From: Pusillimonas sp. UBA6240
Lineage (GTDB): Bacteria > Pseudomonadota > Gammaproteobacteria > Burkholderiales > Burkholderiaceae_B
Length of the DNA: 26,660 bases
Direction: 5' to 3'
Assembly: GCA_002441445.1 (NCBI GenBank)
Contig: DJWC01000151.1
Span: 36,199-62,858 of the forward strand
Shown here: piece after piece, positions 15,796-23,790 of the stretch
Layout: each line of letters begins with the position of its first letter
Numbering within the stretch: position 1 is the first letter of the stretch
Notes under the pieces: generated by a model
Databases searched by the model: none
Told to the model about the DNA's origin: nothing
Seen by the model: the letters and a program-made list of their open reading frames with translations, nothing else
Made by a program: the position numbers and the translations under genes

Positions 15796-16812
15796 TTAAA
15801 GCTCGGCCGGCTGCGGTCGCGACTTTAAAGCGCCGGCGAGCTTGGGAAGGAATTCCCGCCAGTCCGCCACGACGCCTATTTCAGCGACCTGGAATATCGC
15901 AGCCTCCGGGTCCTTGTTGATGGCGACGATCCTGGCATGCGGGTCGACGCCGGCCAAATGCTGGGCTGTGCCGGACACGCCGACGGCAATATACGTGGCG
16001 GGCGAGACATACTTTCCGGATTGGCCGACTTGGCGGGCCACCGGCGCCCATCCGGCGTCGATGGCCGGCAAACTTGCGCCAACCGCGCCTCCGAGCAGCC
16101 CGGCCAATTCATAGAGGGCGTCGAAGCCCTCTTGAGCGCCCATGCCCCGGCCGCCCGTCACCACGATGCCCGCGCCATCCAGCGCTGGGTGTTCCTCCGT
16201 TCTTGGCAATTGGGTGATGGTATAGGGCGCGCTGGCCGTTTGATAGTCGATGGATTTGAAATCCGTCTCTTCGTGAGGAATTGCCTGCATGCTTTCCGCG
16301 CTTGCCAGCTCGCGCACCGCGGCAATATATCGGCCCGGGGCGCCCTGCACGGAGATGTTCAGCCGGCCCCCGAAGGCGGCGCGCCTGACATGCATGACGT
16401 TTTCCGCATCCATGTGAATGTCCAGGCACTTGCCTAGCGGGACGGCATGCAGCCTTGCGGCGAGCCTGCCGCCCAGTTCAATGCCGGCGGCTTCTGCTGA
16501 AGTCAATAGCAAGGCGTTCGAAGAAAGCGCTATGGGGCCTCCGGGCTCGCAGGCGAACGCAATGGCTTCGGCAGCTTGATGGGACTGAAGGGCGGCGCCG
16601 TCTTTGGCCTGAATTGTCCATACCGTCTTGAATCCAAGTGGACGCAAAGCCTCTGTGATGGCTAGATGGCTGGGGCCCACGGCAATGGCATGGGCGCCGC
16701 CGCCGCGGCGTCGGGCCAATTGGAGCGCGCTGTTCAAAAGCGGCCGATCCACGGCGCCGGAGCAGGGCAGATGAATAACGGCATAGACGTCGGGCGCGGT
16801 GTCTGGTTTCAT
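15796..16812 (-). CDS. etfA: Electron transfer flavoprotein alpha subunit, with Leu replacing the flavin-contact Arg
   Basis: The 338-residue protein has the ETF alpha layout: an N-terminal domain and a C-terminal FAD domain with VVTGGRGMG (217-225), VGASLPAIDAG (244-254), GQSGKYVSPATYIAVG (263-278), QHLAG with H285, and VAINKDPEAAIFQVAE (296-311). ETF alpha binds FAD and passes single electrons from dehydrogenases to ETF-ubiquinone oxidoreductase. The normal GASRAAVD motif is GASLPAID here, so Leu248 replaces the Arg (Arg249 in human ETF) that stacks against the isoalloxazine ring and tunes its redox potential. The gene starts with ATG at 16812 overlapping the etfB stop by 4 nt (ATGA), implying translational coupling. 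An in-frame longer start (16896) would lie inside etfB. Confidence 0.94.
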   Translation of the reverse strand: MKPDTAPDVYAVIHLPCSGAVDRPLLNSALQLARRRGGGAHAIAVGPSHLAITEALRPLGFKTVWTIQAKDGAALQSHQAAEAIAFACEPGGPIALSSNALLLTSAEAAGIELGGRLAARLHAVPLGKCLDIHMDAENVMHVRRAAFGGRLNISVQGAPGRYIAAVRELASAESMQAIPHEETDFKSIDYQTASAPYTITQLPRTEEHPALDGAGIVVTGGRGMGAQEGFDALYELAGLLGGAVGASLPAIDAGWAPVARQVGQSGKYVSPATYIAVGVSGTAQHLAGVDPHARIVAINKDPEAAIFQVAEIGVVADWREFLPKLAGALKSRPQPAEL

Positions 16813-17615
16813 GGATGTGCTGTATTTTCGCCAGGTTTGAGATAAGCGGCCAATTCCAGAGCCTGCTCCTCGAGGCTGCCTTGCAGTATTCTGCACTCGC
16901 GCGTACCCCGGGCGGAGGCGGCGGGCGGCTCGGCATCAGTGACCTTCATCGACGGCGTCTCATCGGCCTGCGGAGCGATCAACGGAAAGGATTGCTGTTT
17001 GGCAAGCATGACATTTTTCATCAAGGGATGGCGCAGGCGGTTGGATTTGTCGTTGCTGACGCTGGCGAAAGCGGGCATGGGCAAGGTAATGGATTCATCC
17101 GAACCAATCCCCGAGCGTCTGAATGACAAGCAGCCATTGGCGTCCTCCTGGATGTGAACGTCGAGCGCCAAGCCGATGAAGGGCAATTGCCACGAGTCGG
17201 CCAGGTATGCCGCGGCCATGCCGTCATCGAGATCGCCGTGTTCGCGGCCCATCAGAATCAGATCAGGCGCCTTGCCGTTCTGTTCCATGGCGCGCAACGC
17301 ATGCCGGGCGAGCCATGCGGGATCGCCGCGGTGTTGCGGTGGCGGCGGCAGGCCCAGCACTGCGCTTATGCGGAACGAGGCGACCGAGCGCATCAAGGCA
17401 AGATCGCGCGCCCCGTCCGTAACGACAACCGTAATGCTGGCGTTGCTGTCACGATCGCGCAGTTTGAGGGCGATTTCCAGCGCAGCCTCGTCGAAGGGGC
17501 TTAACTTGAAGGGGGTGGCCTGCTCGCCGACACTGTCCTTCCAGTTCCCGGATTTAGGGCGCTCCAATGGACGTTTTGTATCGGCGACGCCGGCGATCAA
17601 TACGGCAATATGCAT
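16809..17615 (-). CDS. etfB: Electron transfer flavoprotein beta subunit
   Basis: This 268-residue ETF beta protein has the family motif SPFDEAALEIALKLRD (about 39-54), ITVVVTDGA, LILMGREHGDLDDG and the LPMPAFASVSNDKSNRLRHP segment that precedes the recognition loop facing the dehydrogenase partner. Family members bind AMP (or a second FAD in bifurcating forms). The N terminus (HIAVLIAGVADTKRP) replaces the usual VKRVVD-type sequence. The start ATG at 17615 has GGAG about 9 nt upstream. It lies 18 nt downstream of a flavoprotein gene and overlaps etfA by 4 nt, so the ETF is made together with its likely electron donors. Confidence 0.93.
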   Translation of the reverse strand: MHIAVLIAGVADTKRPLERPKSGNWKDSVGEQATPFKLSPFDEAALEIALKLRDRDSNASITVVVTDGARDLALMRSVASFRISAVLGLPPPPQHRGDPAWLARHALRAMEQNGKAPDLILMGREHGDLDDGMAAAYLADSWQLPFIGLALDVHIQEDANGCLSFRRSGIGSDESITLPMPAFASVSNDKSNRLRHPLMKNVMLAKQQSFPLIAPQADETPSMKVTDAEPPAASARGTRECRILQGSLEEQALELAAYLKPGENTAHP

Positions 17616-17633
17616 GCGGCAAAGCTCCGGGAA

Positions 17634-19001
17634 TCAGATTGAACCGGCGGTCCGGGCGGCGATGCGGCCAAAAATGGCGGCCTTGCCCAGTGCGCTGCCG
17701 GTCATGTAGGCGCCGCCATGCAAACCGCCTACGATCTCTCCAGCCGCGTACAGGCCGGGCAGCGGATCGCCGAACACATCGATCACGCGCATTGCGGCAT
17801 CCACGCGCAGTCCGCAGTACGTGCCGAATACCGCCGCTGTCGACGGATATGCATAGAAAGGAGGCTGTTCGATGCGAACCAGTTCGCCGAATTCGTGCAC
17901 CAAGCGCTTGCGGCCGAAGTCGGGATCGTGGCCGGCGTCCACGTAGGAGTTGTAATCGCTTACGGTCCGGACCAGCGCCTCCGCAGGTATCTCGATTTGC
18001 GCCGCAAGTTGCTCCAGTGTGTCGGCCTCGAGCATGAGCCCTTCCTCCAGGCGGCGCTCCAGGTCTAGGATGCGGGTCAGGTTATCGCCGCTTTCCAGTA
18101 TGCGGCGGTCCAGTATTTGATATGCCGCGCCATACGGCTGGGCAATGCACGCGTCGCCAAGCAATTTATATGAAATCGACTCGTTCACGAAGCGCTTGCC
18201 ATCCTGGTTGACGGCGATCGCCCCTTTATAAACCGCCAGGCAGCTATGGTGATTCGTCTCGTCGGTGGGATGCTTACCGAAGGTGCCTTTTATATAAATC
18301 ATGTCTCGAACGTCTGCTCCCAGCTTCCAGGCCATTTTCAGGCCATCCCCCACGTTGCCCGCGCCGCCGATGAAGACCGCGTGGTCATACTGCGGCGCAT
18401 AACGGTGAACCAGCTCCGCGTTCTGATTGAAGCCGCCGCTGGCCAGTATCACCCCCAGGCGGCCTGCCACCTTGAAGGAGTCCGCCCCTTTCAGCGCGAT
18501 GACGCCGTTTACACGGCCTGCATCATCTTGGACCAAACGCTGGGCCGCGACGCCCGTCAGCAGTTGGACTTTGCCGGTTTGTTTCGCTTTTGCAGCCAGT
18601 ATACGGACCATGTCGGCTGGATCCACGTTATGGACCCGCGGCACGGACTGGCCCGACGACGCCTCGATGTGGGCGCCGAACTGCACACCCGCCCGTTTGA
18701 GCCATTGGTAGGTTTCCAATTGATGATCGACATAGGCTCTTACTAGCTCATCATCGTTTTCGAACAGGCCGACTTCGCGCAGATCTTTATATAGCAATTC
18801 GCTGGAGTCTTCGATATTGTCGGCCGCCTGCAAGTCGGTTCCGGCGAAGGCCAGGCAGCCGCCGCTCATGGCGGAAGATCCGCCCGTTTCAGCGAGTTTT
18901 TCCAGGATGATGACTTGGTGTCCGGCGCAGGCGGCTTCCAGCGCGGCACAGAAGCCCGCCAGTCCACCGCCCACGATAACGAGGTCAGTATTCAGATCCA
19001 T
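17634..19001 (-). CDS. FAD-dependent oxidoreductase, fumarate reductase/KstD-type flavoprotein
   Basis: The 455-residue soluble flavoprotein has GGGLAG (11-16), the ETGGSSAMSGG signature of the flavocytochrome-c/fumarate reductase group, VILASGGFNQNAEL in the middle, GKRFVNESISYKLLGD in the capping domain and the C-terminal LPGLYAAGEIVGGLHG. In true fumarate reductases the capping-domain motif contains an Arg proton donor (as in TTRDK after RFVNE); here that stretch is SISYK, so unidirectional fumarate-type reduction is unlikely and a Tyr-using dehydrogenase is more plausible. No heme or secretion signal is present. It sits between another flavoprotein gene (26 nt upstream) and etfB (18 nt downstream), making it a probable direct ETF partner. 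Confidence 0.92.
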   Translation of the reverse strand: MDLNTDLVIVGGGLAGFCAALEAACAGHQVIILEKLAETGGSSAMSGGCLAFAGTDLQAADNIEDSSELLYKDLREVGLFENDDELVRAYVDHQLETYQWLKRAGVQFGAHIEASSGQSVPRVHNVDPADMVRILAAKAKQTGKVQLLTGVAAQRLVQDDAGRVNGVIALKGADSFKVAGRLGVILASGGFNQNAELVHRYAPQYDHAVFIGGAGNVGDGLKMAWKLGADVRDMIYIKGTFGKHPTDETNHHSCLAVYKGAIAVNQDGKRFVNESISYKLLGDACIAQPYGAAYQILDRRILESGDNLTRILDLERRLEEGLMLEADTLEQLAAQIEIPAEALVRTVSDYNSYVDAGHDPDFGRKRLVHEFGELVRIEQPPFYAYPSTAAVFGTYCGLRVDAAMRVIDVFGDPLPGLYAAGEIVGGLHGGAYMTGSALGKAAIFGRIAARTAGSI

Positions 19002-19027
19002 GTGTTGCTTGTCTCGAAGGGATGGTT

Positions 19028-20509
19028 TTATGAGATTTGCTTGTCCAGTTGAGCGGCGTGCCTGCCGGCGCTGCGGCCCAGCACGGATCCGGCCGTCAAG
19101 CCTATACCGCCCGCGTACTTCACATAGTAAAGCCCGCCCACCATTTCGCCGGCCGCGTATAAACCGGGCAAGGGACGGTCCGCCTCATCCAATATCTGGC
19201 CCTGCGGATTGACTTTGACGCCCGCGTACGTGCATGTGATGCCGCAGGTGACGGCGTACGCGACGAAGGGTCCGGTATCCAACGGATGCGCCCAGTTGGA
19301 CTTGGGCACGGCGAGCCCGCACGTGCCGCGTCCATCCTTGGCCGCCGGGTTGAAGGGTCGGGACGTGTCGACCGCGGCATTGAATTCGCGGACGGTATCG
19401 AGAAAGGCCTTTTGATTAATGCCTTCCAGTTTCCCCGCCAGCTCTTCCAGCGTGTCCGCCGTGATCTTGGTGGCATGCTTGACACGATACTCATCGGGCA
19501 GCATGTCGACTGTCTTCGCGTCGAACACCTGCCAGGCCACCGCTCCCGGTTCGCGCAGAACCCTTGCGCCCATGCCTGAATAGGTGTAGTTGCGGAAATC
19601 GAGGCCTTCGTCCACGAAGCGTTTGCCGTCGGCATTGACGACGATGCCCAGAGTGAAATAGTTTTTTTGCTGGTTAAGCAAATTGATGTCGCCAAATGGC
19701 GGTGCATTCAAATCATAGAAGACGGCATGGCAGCCGGTCCAATTTCCATGGGGGACAGCGCCGGCCGACAGGGCGAGGCTTATCCCATCGCCGGTGTTGT
19801 AGCGCGATCCGCGCACCTTGGCCAGGTCCCAGTTGGGGCCGAGGTATTTGGATCGCCAGAGAACATTTGCATGGAAGCCGCCGGTGGCGAGAATGACGCT
19901 GCGTGCCTGCAAAGCCTCTATCGCTTCGTCCGTTTTGACCTGGATTTCCCAACCTTGCGCCGACCGATTCAATGCTTGGGCGCGCGCGCCGTAACGCAAA
20001 TCCATGCCCAACGCTTCGGCGCGCGCATAGAGTTTTTCCATCAAGCCCAGCCCGCCCCCGGATACTTCCACCGTCAGGCCGCCCCAGAACTTCTGTTTGC
20101 CGTCGACCTTGAAGGATTGGCGCCCGTAGATAGGCACGAAGCGCACGCCGTGGCCCCGCATCCACTGCATCGTATCCAGGCTTTTGGAGACCACCGCGTC
20201 GAGCACGTCGGCGTCGGCCCGGTAGCCGCTCATGGAAACCGCTTCTTGGAAGAACTGGTCTTCGGTATAGCTGCCGAAATCGCTGTTCTGTATTTCATCC
20301 GGATGCAGATCGGGCACCAGCGTCAACAGGTCCTCCACACCACGATAGGCGATGCGGAAGGCTCCGCCCGTATAAGCGGAATTTCCGCCTCGATGCTCCT
20401 TGGGCGCCCGTTCCAGCACGGCGACGCGGGCGCCGGATTCATGCGCCGAAATCGCCGCACACAGGGCGGCATTGCCGCCTCCAACCACTATTACATCGTA
20501 CGCTTGCAT
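19028..20509 (-). CDS. FAD-dependent dehydrogenase, tricarballylate dehydrogenase (TcuA)-like
   Basis: The 493-residue protein matches the TcuA/CobZ N-terminal type: GGGNAALCAAISA (10-22), VLERAPKEHRGGNS, VILATGGFHANVLWRS, GKRFVDEGLDFRNYTYS and the C-terminal LPGLYAAGEMVGGLYY. TcuA oxidises tricarballylate to cis-aconitate and is re-oxidised by TcuB; no tcuB is present here and the ETF genes lie downstream instead. The start at 20509 is supported by GGAAAA upstream and by the family N terminus; the longer frame to 20548 adds MFRVVVILILENS without support. It is the first gene after a 179-nt gap with repeats (20628-20670), which could hold an internal promoter. Confidence 0.93.
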   Translation of the reverse strand: MQAYDVIVVGGGNAALCAAISAHESGARVAVLERAPKEHRGGNSAYTGGAFRIAYRGVEDLLTLVPDLHPDEIQNSDFGSYTEDQFFQEAVSMSGYRADADVLDAVVSKSLDTMQWMRGHGVRFVPIYGRQSFKVDGKQKFWGGLTVEVSGGGLGLMEKLYARAEALGMDLRYGARAQALNRSAQGWEIQVKTDEAIEALQARSVILATGGFHANVLWRSKYLGPNWDLAKVRGSRYNTGDGISLALSAGAVPHGNWTGCHAVFYDLNAPPFGDINLLNQQKNYFTLGIVVNADGKRFVDEGLDFRNYTYSGMGARVLREPGAVAWQVFDAKTVDMLPDEYRVKHATKITADTLEELAGKLEGINQKAFLDTVREFNAAVDTSRPFNPAAKDGRGTCGLAVPKSNWAHPLDTGPFVAYAVTCGITCTYAGVKVNPQGQILDEADRPLPGLYAAGEMVGGLYYVKYAGGIGLTAGSVLGRSAGRHAAQLDKQIS

Positions 20510-20627
20510 ACTGTTTTCCAAAATCAGGATGACAACAACACGGAACATCCGAAAGGGCCGAAATATCCGGCGGTGGTGCTCGACTCATGGCGACATGGCC
20601 ATGGCTCCATTCTAGAAGGCATGTGCC

Positions 20628-20670
20628 TCGGTTTTATATGCCCTGAAGTGAAAGCATTGTTCGGTTTTAT
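20628..20670. repeat. 10-bp direct repeat upstream of the flavoprotein-ETF genes
   Basis: TCGGTTTTAT occurs at 20628-20637 and 20661-20670, a 33-bp period (about three helical turns). It lies in the 179-nt gap between Bug 4 and the TcuA-like gene, upstream of the latter. On the minus strand each copy reads ATAAAACCGA, and the copy at 20628 forms part of a TATAAAA-like -10 sequence. It may be an operator and promoter for the flavoprotein-ETF half of the array. Confidence 0.4.
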
Positions 20671-20688
20671 TTAAAAGGACCGGCGACG

Positions 20689-21747
20689 CTAGAACTTCAC
20701 CTTGGACCACTTCTGGACTTCATTGCGTATCAGGGCGCTGAATTCTTCCGGAGAATTGCCGACTGTTTCCAGGCCTTGCTGTTTCAGCTTTTGCCGGATT
20801 TCCGGATCGGCCAGAAACCGGATGGTGTTTGCGGCCAAAAGATCAATGATCGGCTGTGGCGTATTCGCGGGAGCAAAGAGCCCATACCACGTGCTGACAT
20901 CGAAGTCCTTGAAGCCTTGTTCGTTCAAGGTGGGAACATCGGGCACCAGTGAAGAACGCTGGGCGGAGGTGACGCCAAGAATCTTTATTTTCCCGCTGCT
21001 GACATAGCTCAATGTGGAAACAGGTGTGCCGAACATGAGCGGTATCTGTCCGCCCGCCAGGTCGGTCACCGCGGGCGCCGCCCCGCGGTAAGGGGCGTGC
21101 GTCAGCTGAATGCCGGTTTCCTGCGCGAACAGTTCACCCGCGACATGGCCCACGCTGCCCACGCCGGCGGATGAAAAGAACATATTGGCGCCGCTGCGCC
21201 GGGCCTCCTGGACCAGTTCGGCGACGTTGTTCGCAGTCACGCTGGGATGAGCCAGGACCAGCATGGGCGTGCGCCCGATCAGGGAAATAGGGGCGAAGTC
21301 CTTGACGGTGTCGTAGGGTACGTTGTCATAGGCCGCCTGATTGATGCCATGGGTGCCTACGGTACCCAGCAGCAGCGTGTAGCCATCTGCGGGCGCCTTG
21401 GCGACGTAGTCCGAGCCGATCATGCCGTTGGCTCCGGGGCGATTTTCAACGACGACCGTCCGGCTCAGCGATCTGGATAGTTCCGACGCCAGCAGACGGG
21501 CGATAAAGTCCGTGCCGCCCCCCGCAGAGAATGGGGAAACGAGGGTAATGGTTTTGGCCGGATACCCCTCTTTTGCCACGGATTTGCCAGCGTAGACCGA
21601 CAGCATGCCGGCCAGCATCACCACGATAAGCACCTTGCGCAACGTGCGCGAGAGCGGCGCCGATGCGGGATGGATAGGGAGCGTGTGGCGCCGGCACCGC
21701 CATGTGTCAAAAAAAGATCCGGGCCATGCTCGCATAGACATGCTCAT
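20689..21747 (-). CDS. Bug-family TTT substrate-binding protein (Bug 4), long signal peptide
   Basis: The 352-residue protein has Bug motifs ITLVSPFSAGGGTD (GGGTD 76-80), VVVENRPGANGM, ADGYTLLLG and HAPYRGAAPAVTD. The signal peptide has an unusually long n-region: the hydrophobic core lies at about 39-52, with SVA cleavage near 58. The start at 21747 is well supported by AGGAGG 5 nt upstream, and no later Met could give a signal peptide. The gap to Bug 5 upstream is only 45 nt. It is one of three Bug genes in the same array, which suggests uptake of several related acids. Confidence 0.92.
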   Translation of the reverse strand: MSMSMRAWPGSFFDTWRCRRHTLPIHPASAPLSRTLRKVLIVVMLAGMLSVYAGKSVAKEGYPAKTITLVSPFSAGGGTDFIARLLASELSRSLSRTVVVENRPGANGMIGSDYVAKAPADGYTLLLGTVGTHGINQAAYDNVPYDTVKDFAPISLIGRTPMLVLAHPSVTANNVAELVQEARRSGANMFFSSAGVGSVGHVAGELFAQETGIQLTHAPYRGAAPAVTDLAGGQIPLMFGTPVSTLSYVSSGKIKILGVTSAQRSSLVPDVPTLNEQGFKDFDVSTWYGLFAPANTPQPIIDLLAANTIRFLADPEIRQKLKQQGLETVGNSPEEFSALIRNEVQKWSKVKF

Positions 21748-21792
21748 GGGTGCCTCCTGGTTATAGAGTGTTCTGTTCGCGTGTTGAAATGC

Positions 21793-22767
21793 TTAATCGG
21801 GCTTGATATTCTGCGCTTTGACCAGGGTTCGCATGCGTGCCAGTGCGTTCTTGATTTCTTGTCCATGCTCTTGCGGTGTCGTGCCGCCCGGAGAAGCGCC
21901 GGCCGCCGCCAGCCGGGACTGCAAGCCGGCGCTCTTGAGCGATGCCTGGACGGCTTGATAGAGCCGTTCGATGATCTTGCTGTCCGTCCCTTTGGGCGCC
22001 ACCAGGCCGTACCAGCCTGCTTCATTGGCTTCGTCGATGCCGACATCGCCGAAAGTCGGTACATCGGGAAGATTCGGCACGCGTTTGGATGAGGCGAGCA
22101 CGATGGGCCGCAAAGTACCCGCCTTGATATGCGCCGAAGCCGAAGGAAGCGCATCGATCAGGATGGGTACGTGTCCGGCAACGACATCGCTGGCCGCGGG
22201 GCCTGCGCCGCGATAGGGTATATGCATCATTTTGGCGCCGGTTGACAGCTGCAACTGTTCGCCCAGCATATGTCCGCTGCCGCAGGTGCCCGAAGTCGCA
22301 AATTCATACTTGCCGGGATAGGCTTTGATCGTAGCCAGGAAGGCGTCATAGTTCTGCGCCGGGAAGCCGGGATTGACCAAGATTACGTGCGGCGAACTTG
22401 CCAGGCGCGTAATGGGCTCGAAGTCGCCGACAGGATCGTAAGACACCTTGGGGTTGCATGCGGGATGTATGGCAAAGCCCGAAGCGGACGACAAGCCTAT
22501 CGTATAACCGTCGGGCGGCGACTTGGCGATCGCCTCGGCGCCGATGGAGCCGCTCGCGCCTCCCTTGTTTTCCACAACGACGGGCTGGCCCAGCGATTTG
22601 GCCATTTCGTCGGCGAAGGCGCGGCCGATCAGATCGGTGGTTCCGCCGGGAGGAAAGGGGATGATCAGTTTGAGCGGCCGGACCGGATAATCCGCCGCCA
22701 CGGCCGTTCCACAGAGCAGTGTCATGGCAGCCAGCACAGGCATCAGCCTGCGAAGACGAAGGTTCAT
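21793..22767 (-). CDS. Bug-family TTT substrate-binding protein (Bug 5)
   Basis: The 324-residue protein has a clean signal peptide (RLRRLMPVLAAMTLLCGTAVA, cleaved near residue 24), the mature strand LKLIIPFPPGGTTD (GGTTD 41-45), VVENKGGASGSIG and PPDGYTIGL. A Cys pair is possible: one in CNPKVSYDP and one in GTCGSGHM, positions where other Bug proteins here have no Cys, so a disulfide that closes the cleft is conceivable. A GGGAGG ribosome-binding site precedes the ATG. It begins 12 nt after the SMP-30 gene ends, so the two are surely co-transcribed. Confidence 0.92.
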   Translation of the reverse strand: MNLRLRRLMPVLAAMTLLCGTAVAADYPVRPLKLIIPFPPGGTTDLIGRAFADEMAKSLGQPVVVENKGGASGSIGAEAIAKSPPDGYTIGLSSASGFAIHPACNPKVSYDPVGDFEPITRLASSPHVILVNPGFPAQNYDAFLATIKAYPGKYEFATSGTCGSGHMLGEQLQLSTGAKMMHIPYRGAGPAASDVVAGHVPILIDALPSASAHIKAGTLRPIVLASSKRVPNLPDVPTFGDVGIDEANEAGWYGLVAPKGTDSKIIERLYQAVQASLKSAGLQSRLAAAGASPGGTTPQEHGQEIKNALARMRTLVKAQNIKPD

Positions 22768-22779
22768 GATGGCCTCCCG

Positions 22780-23700
22780 TCAAAGAGCGAAATGAAGGGG
22801 CAGGCCGGGTGTCGGCCAGCGCGTGGCGGCCAGCTGCCCTGTGCCCGACAAGGTGATGTACGCGGTGCTCATGTCGGCGCCTCCGAAGCAGATATTGGTG
22901 ACATGGGTGTCCGGCATGGCAACGGTGCGCAGTACACGCCCCTCCGGCGAAATGACGGTGACCACGCCGGTGATCAGTGTGCCGACACAGATATTGCCGT
23001 CGCTATCGATGGCAAGGCTGTCCAGGCGTTGGTAGCCGGGCAAAGTGCACAAGAGCCTGCCCCCATGGGGAGCGGCGCCGTTGCCGGTGTATTTGCGTAA
23101 CTCGCCGGCTGTGGCGACGTCGAAGGCCCAGACACGGCAGCATTCCGTTTCGGCCACATACAAGATGCCTCCCGCCGGGGATAGGCCTACTCCGTTCGGG
23201 GCCGCGAGCGGGTAAGCGAGTTCGGCGATGCTGCTGCCGTCGGGCCGGGCGTAATACAGGCCTCCGTGGTCGCGATGACGCGCATGCTTTTTCCCAAAGT
23301 CGCTGATATACATGCCGCCCTGCGCATCAAAGACGATATCGTTGGGCGAGGACAAGCGGTGCCCATTGCAATGGGTGTAGAGCGTCTGCACGTTGCCCGT
23401 GTCGATGTCCACGCGCTGGATCGATCCTCCTGCATAATCTTCCGCGGGCCCAAGGGCGGCAAAATGGTCAGGCTTATAGGTGTTGCCGCCGTTGTTGCAG
23501 ACGTAGAGCGCGCCGTCCGGGCCGATGGCCATGCCGTTGGGGCCGCCCCGGCAAGTCGCCACAAGGCTCAGGTCGCCGTTAGGCGCAATACGGCGAATGG
23601 TGCCGCCTCGAATTTCCGCGACCAGCACGGATCCGTCTTTCATTGCCACGGGGCCTTCCGGAAACAGCAGTCCGTCTGCCAAAATATCCACCTTTACCAC
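22780..23700 (-). CDS. SMP-30/gluconolactonase/LRE-type beta-propeller lactonase
   Basis: The 306-residue protein has the six-bladed SMP-30 propeller repeats, visible as PNGMAIGPDGALYVCNN, PNDIVFDAQGGMYISD, PNGVGLSPAGGILYVAE and LDSLAIDSDGNICVG. The metal-site residues of the family are conserved: Glu15 in FPEGP, Asn169 in APNG and Asp227 in LDSL, with Asn120 nearby. Members hydrolyse sugar-acid or other lactones using Ca or Zn. The start is placed at GTG 23700 because GGAG lies about 8 nt upstream and the family N terminus begins right after it; an ATG at 23751 would add 17 residues without family similarity. Placed between two Bug genes, it likely opens a lactone entering the pathway. No signal peptide is seen from either start. 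Confidence 0.88.
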   Translation of the reverse strand: MVKVDILADGLLFPEGPVAMKDGSVLVAEIRGGTIRRIAPNGDLSLVATCRGGPNGMAIGPDGALYVCNNGGNTYKPDHFAALGPAEDYAGGSIQRVDIDTGNVQTLYTHCNGHRLSSPNDIVFDAQGGMYISDFGKKHARHRDHGGLYYARPDGSSIAELAYPLAAPNGVGLSPAGGILYVAETECCRVWAFDVATAGELRKYTGNGAAPHGGRLLCTLPGYQRLDSLAIDSDGNICVGTLITGVVTVISPEGRVLRTVAMPDTHVTNICFGGADMSTAYITLSGTGQLAATRWPTPGLPLHFAL

Positions 23701-23790
23701 GATGATTGCTCCATGTGTTGTCGTTCTCTGTTTGTGTCGCTCGGCTGTCATTCGGCGTGCCCGCCCGATGCGGCGGGCTGCGTCGGCTTC

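Noticed and set aside
15799..15843. Bulged inverted repeat (AAGCTC-GCCGGC arms) at the etfA 3' end
   Set aside because: It lies within the etfA coding sequence and has no T-run; it could help end the racemase transcript, but evidence is too weak to list.
19667..20674. 335-codon plus-strand open frame over the TcuA-like gene
   Set aside because: Antisense to a complete TcuA-like protein; composition and lack of domains mark it as a shadow.
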